Counted from the first letter of the stretch, positions 10,724 through 23,772 are shown. The stretch is DNA of 64,000 bases from Miscanthus floridulus (GCF_019320115.1 NC_089581.1:16145100-16209099), one strand, 5' to 3'. The notes: generated from the sequence alone by a model not told the origin. Made by a program: numbers and translations.

Positions 10724-11404
10724 GAGTTGTCCGTACCCTCTTTCCTTAGCTGGTCGAATTCCCCGATCACTTTTGATCGGAGAGACCATCCTTCTCACGT
10801 CGACCGACCGGGCCGATACCCGCTCGTCGTCGACCCCATCATCCACCAGAAGCACCTTAACATTCTCTACGTTGACACCCTCGACGTCACGCGCATCCCC
10901 TGGCCGGAGCTCTGCCCAGTGAGCTCTCTCTTCCATGACATGATCCCAGGGGCGCAGGCATACCCACTCGGGTAGATCAACCTGCCCATCATGTTTGGTG
11001 ACCACGCCAATTTCCGCTTGAAAGTCCTAACCTTCGAGGTAGTGGACTTTCCGGGGTCCTACCACGCCATCTTGGGGCGGCCATGCTACGCCAAGTTCAT
11101 GGTGATCCCCAACTACACCTACCTCAAGCTGAAGATGCCGGGGCCGAATGGCATCATCACCATAGGTAGTACCTTCTCGCATGCTTACACGTGCGACCGT
11201 GAGCATTACGAGCTCGCCACTGCCATCATCAACTCCGCCGAGCTCCCCGAGCTCGTGAATTCGGTGACTCCAGCAGTCCCTGACTGCAATGGGCCGACCT
11301 CCTCTAGTGCCTTCCATCCGACTGAGGAAACCAAGGCGGTGGAGATCGACCCCACTGACCCGACCAAGACGGTGTGGATCGAGACCAAGCTCCTGGCCAA
11401 ATAG
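10724..11404 (+). pseudogene. G1 protease-like region, broken
   Basis: Two open pieces (10727-10975 and 10991-11404) show the block before RT of grass Tat elements: SPITFDRRDHPSHV, YPLVVDPII, LFHDMIPGAQAYPLG, and FPGSYHAILGRPCYAKFMVIPN. The last matches the conserved end of the retropepsin-like fold (ILGRP). A TAG at about 10975 separates them. The expected active-site Asp is not clear. Confidence 0.78.
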
Positions 11405-11832
11405 GAAAGCGAGCTCGCCGACTTCCTACGCCCAAATCACGATGTCTTCGCATCAAAGCCTTCTGACATGCCGGTCATACCAAGGGAGGTCGCCGAGCAT
11501 GCACTACGCATCGTCCCAGGCTCAATGCCCACCAAGCAACACCTGCATCGTTTTGACGACGAGAGGCGTAGGGCCATAGGCGAGGAGACCGCCAAACTCC
11601 TGGCAGCCGAATTCATCAAAGAGGTATTCCACTTCGACTAGCTAGCTAATCCTATTCTTGTGAAAAAGAAGAATGGGAAATGGAGAATGTATGTTGATTA
11701 TACTGGCCTCAATAAGGCATGTTCAAAGGACCATTTTCCTTTGCCACGCATAGACCAGATAGTCGACTCCACCTTAGGGTGACAAATCATCTCCTTCCTG
11801 GATGCCTACTCAGGCTACCACTAGATCGTGAT
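11405..11832 (+). pseudogene. G1 reverse transcriptase, 5' half
   Basis: Reads, with stops, through ESELADFLRPNHDVFA, REVAEHALRIVPGS, ANPILVKKKNGKWRMYVDYT, FPLPRIDQIVDST and SFLDAYSGYH. These are successive conserved blocks of gypsy RT up to the fingers-palm motif with the first catalytic Asp (FLDAYSGYH). The sequence stops at 11832, where SIRE element A begins, and resumes at 26713 with the next RT block. Confidence 0.88.
11828..11832. repeat. target duplication, left copy (SIRE A)
   Basis: GTGAT here faces GCGAT at 26713-26717, one C/T difference. Removing 11833-26712 plus one copy restores the RT codons for I-A-M-K across the junction. This supports the two ends as those of one insertion. 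Confidence 0.8.
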
Positions 11833-13217
11833 TGTAGGGGACCATGACGCCTAAAGGGGGGTGAATTAGGCAACTTAAAAATCTAACTCTAAACTATGGC
11901 CTCTTTTTCTAACCTTAGCAAAACCTATGCAAACGATAAACTATCTAAATATGCAACTACAGTTTTGCTAGTGTGTTGCTATCTCTACCGCAAAAGGAGT
12001 AATACAATCAATGTAAATGTGGAAGCTAAAGAGCAAGGTAGAGATATGCAAACTCCCATCGACAACTCTGGTATTTTTACCGAGGTATCGAGAAGCACGC
12101 AAGCTTCCCCCTAGTCCTCGTTGGAGCCCTCGCAAGGGCCAAGCTCCCAGTCGGGTAACTCCGTGGATAGCCCCGGGCCTTCCCCACACGCAAGTGGGTC
12201 TCCTACGTGCCTTCCGGCAAGCCTGTCCTGGATGCTCCCCGTCGTCTTCACTATCAAGCTTCCGACCAAAACGCCGTGGGCCTTGTTCCCTCTGGTACAC
12301 GATGGTGGCCACACCACAAACGCAGTTGGTGTGATCTCACAAGACTACAAGCCCCTCTGATGTACAACAATGGTGCGCGCAAGCACCGAGTGATAAGAGA
12401 TATGCAAACCTCACTAAACGCTAGGCCTAAACCTAGAGCAAGCGTATAAGCGGTGGTCTAATCAACCTAAGCACTTCACAAAGCACCTACGCTAATCACC
12501 TAATGAATTACTAAGCACTATGCAAGTGGGGATCACTAAAATAGTGTATCAACACCCTTGATATGTTTCCTCAGCTCCACACTGCTCATTTGGCTGGTTG
12601 GGGGTGGTATTTATAAGCCCCACCGAGAAAGTAGCCATTGGGGATGAAATCCCGCTTTTCTGCTACTGACCAGATGCTCAGGTCGTCCTGATCGGACGCG
12701 TCCGGTTGTCTCGACCGTTAGAGCCACGATCAACTGATCGGACGCTGCCAGCGTCCGGTCACATGCCACCGGACGCGTCCGGTCACAATTTCGCCGCTCT
12801 GGAACCTTTCTATACTTGATTGGATGCTGTTGTCCTGCGTCCGGTCGATCTTGCTGTTCAGCATCCGGTCGCTGCTTCTACCGAGCCTCTTGATCGGAGC
12901 GTCTGGTCACTGTGCTACCAACGTCCGGTCCAGCGTCCGGTCACCTCTGTGAGCTCGTTTCTTTGTGATCTTGCGTCCAATTTGGTTCCTATCTTCGTGC
13001 TTGGACTTTGCTCGATATCTTAGATCTTCTCTTATGCTTCTAAGGTCTTGCTTAAGGTGTTGATCATCGGATCATCATGTTGCCTTCGTCCAAGTCACGT
13101 CTTGCACCCTTTTGAACAACAAAACAATCACTTGCAAATTCATTAGTCTAATTTGGTTGTGTTGGTCATCAAATACCAAAAACCAGAGTAAATGGGCCAA
13201 GGGTCCATTTCCTTACA
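11833..13217 (-). repeat. 3' LTR of SIRE-type copia element A
   Basis: The 1385-bp segment starts TGTAGGGGACC and ends TTTCCTTACA. On the minus strand, a polypurine tract (complement 13218-13235, AAAAAGGGGGAGAT) precedes it. Its right 830 bp match the truncated LTR at 25888-26712. The CACCCCCC block near the LTR end is typical of SIRE/Maximus LTRs. An array of GCGTCCGGT and its complement lies at about 12670-12945, including the 16-bp palindrome at 12768-12783. Confidence 0.88.
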
Positions 13218-14468
13218 ATCTCCCCCTTTTTGGTGATTGATGACAACACGACCAAAGCAAGCAAATAATAAAAATTTGGAATTTAAAAACTATCTACTTG
13301 CTAGGATGAAATGCAAGGGGTAGGGTTATATGATGCTAAATGATACTACTTGTAAGACTAAAAGATACTATATAAAAACTTATCTTGCCCTTGCAAATGT
13401 CCCCATGTGGCTTTATGGATTTTAGCCTTGCTTCCTGCAAATTCTCCCCATTACCTAGATTAATCCATAATCCACTATCATTCCTTTCTCGAACCGTTAC
13501 CACTTGTAGACACCACTTGTAGGCCATTACCACTTGTAAATTATTATGATCTAGCTTTTGGTCCTATAAATTAGTGCTTGCTTTTGGTCCTCTAAATTCT
13601 CCACTTTTAGAATCAAACACCGAAAAGGAAGATATTAGTAGCACAAGGGAGGGTCAAACTTTATGATCCTTTGTATGTATAGTAGAATAGGTCACAAAAT
13701 TTGACTCTCACATTATATAGACTAAGCTCCCCCTAAATATATGCATACATATGGTAGAAGGCAAAGCATATGCATAATTGGCAAATTATTGCTCAAGGGA
13801 ATTTAATCTATATAATGCATAGAGAAAGCATATAAATATCAAAATGAAATCAACATGATGATATCGGTTTAGAAATACCACATGTGGAAACCAATTTGAT
13901 TTCTACCACTTGCAATAGCTGGTGGATATTTGAAGTATGATGCTTAACTCCGGGGACTCCATTTTCCTTGCAATGAGACTACTACACACATGATAAACTT
14001 AAAAAGGTGTTAGTCTCAAAACATCCAACTTATAGAGTAACCTCCCCCTAAATTTGTGCACACAAGTAAGGAATACTTGTAGGAAACATGCACATTGATT
14101 TTAGAATAAAAAATACCACTTGAAAGATGACATCACTTGAATATGAGAGTCATTTTCGAAGGCGATATTTGGGAGAAATTATCTACAATTTGAACTTTGG
14201 CACATATTAGATTAACAATTATAAGACAAGCTATGTGCCATGCTCCTAAACAATTTTAAACCATGTAGGTTTGCTCCAAGGGTTAAGAATGAAACCGAGC
14301 AAGCCTACCATAAGATATACCTAGTGTATGCATGACAAAAGATATAAGCATGCAAATGCAAACATAGACATAAAAAGTAACTAGATGCTTAAAGATACCA
14401 ATTTGTAAGAAATACCATTTGTAGGAAATGCAAATTGATACTACTTGAAGGAAATTGAATCTAGTTAC
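13218..14468 (-). mobile_element. SIRE A 3' untranslated internal region
   Basis: The polypurine tract at 13218-13235 is followed by about 1.2 kb of AT-rich sequence without an open frame. It has short recurring phrases such as TACCACTTGTA on the plus strand. SIRE-type elements usually have a long untranslated region between the last ORF and the 3' LTR. Confidence 0.7.
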
Positions 14469-14564
14469 CTAACATGGGAAGGGGAATTTGGGTCCATAGT
14501 ATTCACTAACCCACTTGGCAATGGTTTTGTCCGTCATGATGCACCCCATGAAATACACCCATAC
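14469..14564 (-). pseudogene. last codons of SIRE A downstream ORF
   Basis: A minus-strand frame entering from 14564 reads FMGCIMTDKTIAKWV and then SEYYGPKFPFPC before a TAG at 14469-14471. This looks like the C-terminal tail of a SIRE ORF, kept as only about 30 codons. The rest was removed together with the end of the adjacent LTR of element B. Family assignment of the tail is an inference from position. Confidence 0.45.
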
Positions 14565-16733
14565 TTCTATGCTACACAAGCAAGAAGGTAACTAGTGAGC
14601 TACACAAGCTAACTAATTACAAGAGCAACTACACAAGCACAATGTATATAAAAGTAATCACAAGCTTGTGTATGGGGATTGCAAACCAACGAGAAGAACA
14701 AGGTTGACACGGTGATTTTCTCCCGAGGTTCACGTGCTTGCCAACACGTTACGTCCCCGTTGTGTCGACCGCTCACTTGGAGGTTCAGCGGCTAATTGGT
14801 ATCACCCGCCAAGCCCGCACATCGGGCACCGCAGGAACCTACCCCGAAAGTGAGGGTAGCTCAATGACACGCTTTACTAGAGTTGCTCTTCGCGGCTCCC
14901 GTGGGGCGAGCATAATGCCCCTCACAAAACTCTTTTCCGGAGCACCGCACAAGCTTCTTGCGGGCTTCGACGGAGACCACCACCAAGCCGTCTAGGAGGT
15001 GGCAACCTCCAAGAGTAATAAGCACCACTGGCTTACAACTCGATCACCTAGTGCCACTCGATGCAATCTCACAATGCAACGCACTAGAATCACACTCACT
15101 CGCAATCGATTCGCACTCTTGCAAGCACAAGTGAGTTAGAGGGCATCCAAGCACTCCTACACAAGCCACATAGGCGTGAGGGTGCTCAACGACCAGCCCA
15201 AGGCCGGCCACACACTCCTTTTATAGCCCCAAGGGCTAAAATAGCCGTTACCCCTTTACTGGGCAAAGCGCGCACTGACCGGACGCGCAGGTCATAACGA
15301 CCGGACATTGAAACCCAGCGTCTAGTCACTTACAGAGAGGTTCCAGCGACGTTTTTCTACGACCGGACTCTTCCAGCATCCGGTCGCTTCTGGACATGCT
15401 AAAAACACTGACCGGACGCTGTGACCGGACTCGCAGGTGCTGACCGGACGTAGGGTTCCAGCGTTCGGTCGTTTTTCGCGCCAGCGTCCGGTCACAGACC
15501 TTTCAGCGCTAAAACGGCTATAACTCTTAGCTCCGAACTCCGATTTCGATGATCTTGGATATTTTGGAAAGCTTACTCAGAGGGCTACACATCCCACATG
15601 CATACTTGATCCAAATCACAATGGATCAAAATAGTATTCCAATCAAAGGACCATCCTATAGTTCGGAGTACACCAAAAAACTTTTTTCTCTTCTCTAAGT
15701 TGATTCACGACAACTCTAACTTCTTCTCCAGCGTCTGGTCACTTTCCAGCGACACTGCTTCGTCCGACAATAGGACCAGACGCTGCCTCCAGCGTCCGGT
15801 CACTTTCAGAGCCAGTGTCCGGTCGACTGACCGACGCTGCACGCTGACTGCTACCACTGACCGGACACTAAGCCTCAGCGTCCGGTCACTGCATGACCAG
15901 AGTCCGGTCCACTCTGTGGGACCTTTCTCATCTCTGTTTCTTCACCGAGTTGATCCACATCAACTCCAACTTCATCTCCTGTGTAAATGTGCCAACACCA
16001 CCAAGTGTGCACCACCATGTGTATGTGTGTTAGCTTTTCACAAACATTTTCCAAAGGATTAGCCACTTAACTTGCCACGCCACTCGATCCTAGCGATGAT
16101 GCAAAGTTAGATCACTCGAGTGGCACTAGATGACTGATATGCAAACAAGTTTGCCCCTCTTGATAGTATGGCCATCTATCCTAAACCCGGTCATCAACTT
16201 CTCTACACACCTATGACCGGTGAAATGAAATGCCATAGGTTATACCTTTGCCTTGCGCATTCCATTCCATCTCCTCCAATGTCGATGCAACACATGCACC
16301 AACATGATCAACAATGATATGATCCACTTCATATCATCTTGTGATCATATTGGTTCATCGATCTTGACTTCACTTGCTTTTCACCGTTGCCTTCGTCCAT
16401 CGGCGCCAAGTCTTGCTCAAGCTTCACCGCCACGCGGTCCATCGCTCCAAAGCCTTCGACTTGCCCTTCACGCTTGCAACCAGTCCATCAAGCCAAGTCT
16501 TATCTTGATCTTCTCCACCTTGATCATATGACTCAATGTCATGTCTCATGTGCAATAAGCTCCTTCATCATCACATATGTGGGCTTTGCAACATCTCCAA
16601 GCCATTTTCACCTTCATGGCATATGTTGCTCACACATATATACCTATGGACTAAGCACATGTGTATCTCATATAAACACAATTAGTCCACCTAGGTTGTC
16701 ACTCAATTACCAAAACCATACAAGGACTTTTTA
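14565..16733 (-). repeat. 3' LTR of SIRE element B, truncated, with internal duplication
   Basis: It matches the complete LTR at 21406-23772 from about position 21828 onward. It therefore lacks roughly the last 420 bp at the U5 end, while the U3 end is complete. It is followed (minus-strand upstream) by a polypurine tract at 16734-16750. Relative to the other copy it carries about 249 extra bases at 15730-15977, a duplication that adds more GCGTCCGGT motifs. An open frame at 14738-14995 recurs in both copies and is LTR sequence, not a gene. Confidence 0.85.
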
Positions 16734-19301
16734 ATCTCCCCCTTTTTGGTAATTGATGACAACTCTACAAAGATATAGAAATTAAGCTCTTTTGGATTTA
16801 TGTTGCTTGTCCAAGCAATTTTACCATGTGAGAATAATTTTGGATAAGTACCACAAACCCGAGATGGTAGTATTAGCTCCCCCTACATATATGCTAGAGT
16901 ATTTGGTTTGAAGTTTGCACACATGCATAGATTTGAAATGTGGGGGGTAATTACTACCAAATGATGCTAAGGTGTATAGAGTAAACCTTTGAAGTGTGAT
17001 ACCAATTGGAGTTGCACCTTTAAGTTCATCCTTAGCACCATGGTTAGCTAGATATCACTTAGAAATAAAATCACTAGATACCTCGTGAGATCAACATTAA
17101 AAGCAAGGCACTAGCATTACTTGAAGAACATACCAAGTGTCTAGCTATTATCCTATGCATGCTAGTTTTCATTTCATCAGACAAATTCTACAACTAGCAT
17201 ACACCACACAAGTATGCATATTGAATTTAAAAACTTATGCAATGCAAGCAAGCACATGAATATGCACATATCAAATGCAATCAATCAAAGTTCATGAGCT
17301 TGCTCCCCCTACTTGTGTGCTTCTCTTATCCATTTGCATTGTTGTCTTGTGCTTGTACTCTTATCACTATCATGAGCTTCTATGGTTGACTTGAACTAAA
17401 TTGATTTGCCTAAGCTTCCAAGTCTGGTTTAAACCAATGACAAGCTTCTTTACACCTCTTGTAAGGGTTATCTTGCCAATGTTGTACTTGTCACTTGTTG
17501 GCAATCCAAATTAAATCAAGTACTTGTGTTTACTAGCTCATGAACAAATTCATATACTAACCACTAGATCAAGTAATCATTCAAGCAATAGTGGTAGGCT
17601 ATGAATTTAAACATTTCATTTGTTATGCATGATCCTATGAAGCATGTACTATATGCACTAACCGCATACTAGTAAGGGATGAAATGATCATGCATATTAC
17701 AATGATACCTTTGCTATGTTGGAGTAGAGGATAGTCACATAGATTCCAATTCATTACTCTAATAGCAATGTGAAGTCCAATTATAAGCTTAGTGAAGACC
17801 AATAGATACCATTTTAAATTCCATTCTTCACCCATATGAAATGAATACCACTTATGATCAAGTGCACTTTCTTAGTGTGGTTGGCTTGCTTCATCGTTTG
17901 ATCAATGCTTGCATGAGAGTATCAACATGAGAATACTACTTGAAAAATTATGATTGACTCTCTTTTGGGTGTTGCTTGCTTCTCTAGATCAATTCTTTTG
18001 ATTTGCTTCAACTAAGCATCTCAAATGTCTCTCGGATCACCACTTCTATGTTAGCCTTCCAAGTACCACACTTGGTTTACCTATACATAGGCGGCAAGCC
18101 CCTACACTAGGGAGAAGTGACCTCTTTCCAAAGAATCATTCTTGATACTCACTTGAAATAGCTTGATTGATTGATCCAAGTGATAGACTTAACTTGATGA
18201 GTAACCTTGATTCCTTCTTTAAGTTCTTTTCTTTCTACTTTTTAAGTCCCTTTCTTTTTACCAAATGATCTCCAATCATATCTAGAACTTAAACTTCATC
18301 TTCAACATGAATTTGATCTTGATCTTCATCTTGAGTACCAAAAGTGTGCAAAGTACACTCCACAATCAAATGTCCTTGTACTCTTTGCTTGTCATGCTTC
18401 TAGATCATCTTAAAACCAAACTTAGGTACCTCAACCACTTGTAAACATGTTTCCAACTTGAGGACCTTTCAATCAAAGTGACTCTAGATCAATCCAACAT
18501 TTGTCACTTTTCTGGCATATTCTGTACCCTTCAAAGAAAGAAGCATATTGACTTCTATATTGCTACCATGTTTTAATTCTTCCACCACTGCTATATGCTG
18601 AAAACTGCTACACTATAGCTGAAAAGATCCACTCCAAAACTGAAGCATTTCTTATCCAATTTTCATGAAATTTCTACAGCATCTCATACCATAAGTCTAG
18701 AGCATGTACACAGATTTACATGCCAATCCAATAAGTTTTGATCACTCAAACATGGCTAAGATCACAGCTAGCTCAGATTTTGCAATATAGGACAGATTTC
18801 AATCACTTGAGCTATACTTCATCAAATGTGAATCAAACTTGAAACCAACTTGTTTGAATACTTTCACAAGACATAAATCCATTCAATCCACTTACTAAAA
18901 GTCATCTCATGAAGTTATCCAACACAAATCAATCCAAACTTGATTACTAATCAATTTATCCATTCAAACATCTTATAGCAAGCAACATTGCATATTTATC
19001 CAATTCAATCAACTCATATGCACCCAAATGAAATGATCGACAAGATATATACCTTGGATAGCTCATGATCATCCAATTAGCAAGCTTCAACACAACTATT
19101 TGCATGTCATCAAATATATTCAATGAATCACCAACAACTTGAATTATAGCACTTGTATGTTGATAGCACTTAGACTTCACTCAATTTTCACTTCGCATTG
19201 GGTTTGGATGTGCACTAAGCTTCATAACTTGATTCAACATATGATGAACAATGTGAGATCAATTGAATCAAGTCTCCAATGCTGATGGTACCTACAAACA
19301 A
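16734..19301 (-). mobile_element. SIRE B 3' untranslated internal region
   Basis: After the polypurine tract (complement 16734-16750) come about 2.5 kb of AT-rich non-coding sequence. I see no protease, integrase or RT remnants between this and the gag ORF. B therefore looks like a gag-only, non-autonomous SIRE derivative, or one that lost pol by deletion. Confidence 0.7.
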
Positions 19302-21326
19302 TCATCCACTTTTTGATGGTACCCAAACAATTTTGGGTCCTCTCAAGTTAGGTACAACATACTTAGGTATAGCCTTAGTATGAATAGTGGGATGTTTTGC
19401 AATATCAACCATAGAGGTACCATTACCATCCTTCCTAAGCATAGAATCATCATTAATTGATATAGACTTAGGGGTGTTACCTAGGGAACATGAATGTGCC
19501 ATGTGTCCCCTTTTCCGGCATGAGTAGCACTTTCTCTTTGATTGAGCCTTCTCTTCATTGCTCATGTGGTGCTTCTTATTGCCTTGCCTCTCATGGATTG
19601 CTTGAGCCTTCTTCTCAAGCTTGGTAGGACACTTAGAGGCAAAGTGTCCCATACTTCCACACTGGAAGCACTTGATGTGAGCATAATCTTTCTTCTCATC
19701 TTCATTCTTGCTCATCATCTTGGCATCTTAAGTTTGCATTGGATGCCTTGCCTTTCCACCCCTTCTTGTTTTCTTCTTCTTTATCATCAAATCACCACCA
19801 TCTTCATGGTTGATCTTGATTTGCTCTTGGAGTGTGTTCTCTTGTTCAACTTGTGGCTTTGGTTGAGGCACTTGTAGTTGCTTCACCAATTGCTTGGTTG
19901 GGCACATTGAGGTAAGGTGACCCCAAGTGCGGCACTTGAAGCACTTCACATTCTTGAGCCTCTCTTCTTCTTTTATCTTCTTGAGCTTCTCAATGTTAGG
20001 GCAACCATTTGTAAGGTGTCCCGCTTCATGACACCGGTAGCACATGGTATGAGAGAGCTTTCTTTGTTGTAGCTTCTTCATCATTCTTTCTCTCTTTCTT
20101 TTGCCCTTTGTCATCTTCTTCTTGAAGCTAAGGCCACACTTGTCACCATAGTTTCTTTGAGTCTTCAACATGTGCTCAAAGGTGACTTTTGAGTTGTAGC
20201 ACCTCTCTAACTTGTTGCTCAATTTCTTCACTTCACTTTTGAGCTCAATGTTCTCCTTCAAAATATTAGTCTCACAAGACATAGAAGTAGAACAAGCATC
20301 TATATGTGAAGAGCATGGCATATCTAATAAATCATCACAAGAGGTGGATACATGCTTCTTGCCTACATCACAAGGGTTAGCAACATTTTGCAATTTATCA
20401 TTTGATCCATGTGATGAGCTCTCATTATTTTTAAGTTTCTTTATAAACACGTTAATGAGAGAAGCATGTTGTTCTAATAATTCATCATGAGATGCAAGTA
20501 GTGTCTCAAGATTCAATTTTAGATCATCATGTGAAGATTTAAAAGCATCAAGTAATTTCTTATGTTCTTCACAAGAGTTCTTTAGAAATAAGTTTTCATT
20601 TTCCAAATTCATTGTTTTAGCTTTCTCATTTTCTAAAGACATGGTCATTCTAGCAAGTCTACTCACAAGCTCATTATATGAATCAATATGATCAACCACA
20701 TTATCATTTGATACCTTGGTGTCACCTTGTGACATGAAACAATGTGGTGATGTAGAAGAGCTTGTAGTAGCATCACAATCATGGCCCGAGCATGAACCAT
20801 CATCATCAAGATCACCACCAAGTGTGGTTAAGGTAGAATCTTTATGTGCAACACTTGTGGCATCATCATCAACCTTGTCAAGTGAACTTATAGTGGATCG
20901 ATCATCATCATCATCACTTGACCATGAGGTGGAGCAATCTTCCACAATCACCAAATTGTGGTTATGCTCAACACACTCATGTGCCTCCACCTTGTGATCA
21001 TCCTCCTTCTTGAATTTCTCATCATCACTTGTGGAGGAGTCACCATAGAAGGCTTGGAGTGCCATCCACATATCATGAGCACTTTTCAAGTCCCACACAC
21101 GTCTAAAAATATCATCATGTAAAGCACACATTAGATAATAAAGAGCACAATGATCAAGTTGTAAGCAATCCTCTTGTGCTTGGGTTAGGTTGTCCTTATC
21201 CAAAGCATCATGAGAAAAACCAACAACAATGATCCACCATGCCTTGGGACCCAATTCACGGAAATGATCAAGCATATGACGTTTCCACCGTGCATAGTGT
21301 GTGCCATTAAAAAATGTGTGAGTCAC
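19302..21326 (-). pseudogene. SIRE B gag with four CCHC zinc knuckles, one nonsense codon
   Basis: The minus-strand frame runs from 21326 to a TAA at 19728-19730, then continues in the same frame to 19302. It would be about 675 residues with the single stop read through. The N-terminus has the copia gag (UBN2-type) blocks FNGTHYARWKRHM, QLDHCALYYLMCAL and AHDMWMALQAFYGD. An acidic Ser/Asp region and a coiled coil follow. Four CCHC knuckles are CYRCHEAGHLTNGC, CFKCRTWGHLTSMC, CFQCGSMGHFASKC and CYSCRKRGHMAHSC. Basic RNA-binding tracts lie between them. It ends soon after GPKIVWVP with no pol. Confidence 0.88.
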
Positions 21327-21391
21327 AAATAACTTCTAGCCCAAAGTTCGCCATCCTCTCGGGTCGGTAAAGACCACAAAAGAGAGACCTA

Positions 21392-21403
21392 GCTCTGATA
21401 CCA
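21392..21403 (-). other. primer binding site of SIRE B
   Basis: On the minus strand TGGTATCAGAGC follows the LTR after two bases. This is the complement of the 3' end of plant initiator methionine tRNA, the standard primer of copia elements. Confidence 0.9.
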
Positions 21404-21405
21404 CT

Positions 21406-23772
21406 TATAGGGTCGAGATGGCGACTAGAGGGGGGGTGAATAGTCGTTACTAAAACTTAATCGCGTCGGCTAACCAAAACAAGTGCGGAATTAAAACTAT
21501 CGGTCTAGCCAAGACTACACCCCTCTAACTATGTTCTCTAGCACTTTGCAAAGATCCTAATTAAGCAACAAATGTGCCGGGCTAGCTAGAGCTCACCTAA
21601 CCAATTCTAGGAGCAAGGTCACATAGACCTATGCCACTAGTATTTCAAGCAATGAGGGAGCTCCTACACATGCTAATAAGCAAAAGCACAAAGCCAACTA
21701 AGCTCACTAGCAATGCTTACTAACAAGGCAACCAATGCCAAATTAGAGAGCGCAAATACTTAGCTACACAAACTAAGTAAAGTGACTAACAAGGTTACAC
21801 AAACCAAATTAGCCACGCAAGGGAGCTACTTCTATGCTACACAAGCAAGAAGGTAACTAGTGAGCTACACAGGCTAACTAATTACAAGAGCAACTACACA
21901 AGCACAATGTATATAAAAGTAATCACAAGCTTGTGTATGGGGATTGCAAACCAACGAGAAGAACAAGATTGACACAGTGATTTTCTCCCGAGGTTCACGT
22001 GCTTGCCAACACGCTACGTCCCCGTTGTGTCGACCGCTCACTTGGAGGTTTGGCGGCTAATTGGCATCACCCGCCAAGCCCGCATGTCGGGCACTGCAAG
22101 AACCTACCCCAAAAGTGAGGGTAGCTCAATGACACACTTTACTAGAGTTGCTCTTCGTGGCTCCCACAGGGCAAGCACAATGCCCCTCACAAAGTTCTTC
22201 TCCGGAGCACCGCACAAGCTTCTTGCGGGCTTCGACGGAGACCACCACCAAGCCGTCTAGGAGGTGGCAATCACCAAGAGTAACAAGCACCACCGGCTTA
22301 CAACTCGATCACCTAGTGCCACTCGATGCAATCTCACAATGCAACACACTAGAATCACACTCACTCATAATCGATTCGCACTCTTGCAAGCACAAGTGAG
22401 TTAGAGGGCATCCAAGCACTCCTACACAAGCCACATAGGCGTGAGGGTGCTCAACGACCAGCCCAAGGCTGGCCACACACTCCTTTTATATCCCCAAGGG
22501 CTAAAATAGCCGTTACCCCTTCACTGGGCAAAGCGCGCACTAACCGGACGCGCAGGTCATAACGACTGGACGTTGAAACCCAGCGTCCGATCACTTACAA
22601 AGAGGTTCCAGCGATGTTTTTCAGCCACCGGACGCGTCCGGTCATCACTAACCGGACTCTCCCAACGTCCGGTCACTTTTGTACATGCTAAAAACACTGA
22701 TCAGACGCTGTGACCGGACTCACAGGTGCTGACCGAACGCTGGGTTCCAGTGTCCGGTTGTTTTTCACGCCAGCGTCCGGTCACAGACCTTTCAGCGCTA
22801 AAACGGCTATAACTCTTAGCTCCGAACTCCGATTTCGATGATCTTGGACATTTTGGAAAGCTTACTCAGATGGATACACATCCCACATGCATACTTGATC
22901 CAAATCACAATGGATCAAAACAGTATTCCAATCCAAGGACCATCCTATAGTTTAGAGTACACCGAAAAACCTTTTTCTCTTCTCTAAGTTGATTCACGAT
23001 AACTCTAACTTCTTCTCCTTTGCAAATGTGCCAACACCACCACATGTGCACCACCATGTGTATGTATGTTAGCTTTTCACAAACATTTTCCAAAGGATTA
23101 GCTACTTAACTTGCCACGCCACTCGATCCTAGTGATGATGCAAAGTTAGATCACTCGAGTGGCACTAGATGACCGATATGCAAACAAGTTTGCCCCTCTT
23201 AATAGTACGGCCATCTATCCTAAACCCGGTCATCAACTTCTCTACACACCTATGACCGATGAAATGAAATGCCCTAGGTTATACCTTTGCCTTGCGCATT
23301 CCATTCCATCTCCTCCAATGTCGATGCAACACATGCACCAACATAATCAACAATGATATGATCCACTTCATATCATCTTGTGATCATATTGGTTCATCGA
23401 TCTTGACTTCACTTGCTTTTCACCGTTGTCTTCGTCCATTGGCGCCAAGTCTTGCTCAAGCTTCACCGCCACGCGGTCCATCGCTCCAAAGCCTTCGACT
23501 TGCCCTTCACGCTTGCAACCGGTCCATCAAGCCAAGTCTTGTCTTGATCTTCTCCACCTTGATCACATGACTCAATGTCATGTCTCATGTGCAATAAGCT
23601 CCTTCATCATCACATGTGTGAGCTTTGCCACATCTCCAATCTATTTTCACCTTCATGGCATATGTTGCTCACACATATGTACATGTGGACTAATCACCTG
23701 TGTATCTCACATAAACACAATTAGTCCACCTAGGTTGTCACTTAATTATCAAAACCACACAAGGACCTTTTA
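21406..23772 (-). repeat. 5' LTR of SIRE element B (full length)
   Basis: The 2367-bp segment has its inner end at the primer site, with the typical CTATTCACCCCCCC block, and its outer end at a junction inside the gag of element A. It shares high visible similarity with 14565-16733. The canonical terminal TG/CA bases are altered to TA at both ends. The GCGTCCGGT array lies at about 22545-22790 with a perfect 16-bp palindrome at 22627-22642. Confidence 0.85.

Noticed and set aside
14738..14995. 85-codon frame present twice (also 22003-22260)
   Set aside because: It is inside the two LTRs of SIRE B. Repetition is due to LTR duplication and the peptide resembles nothing known.
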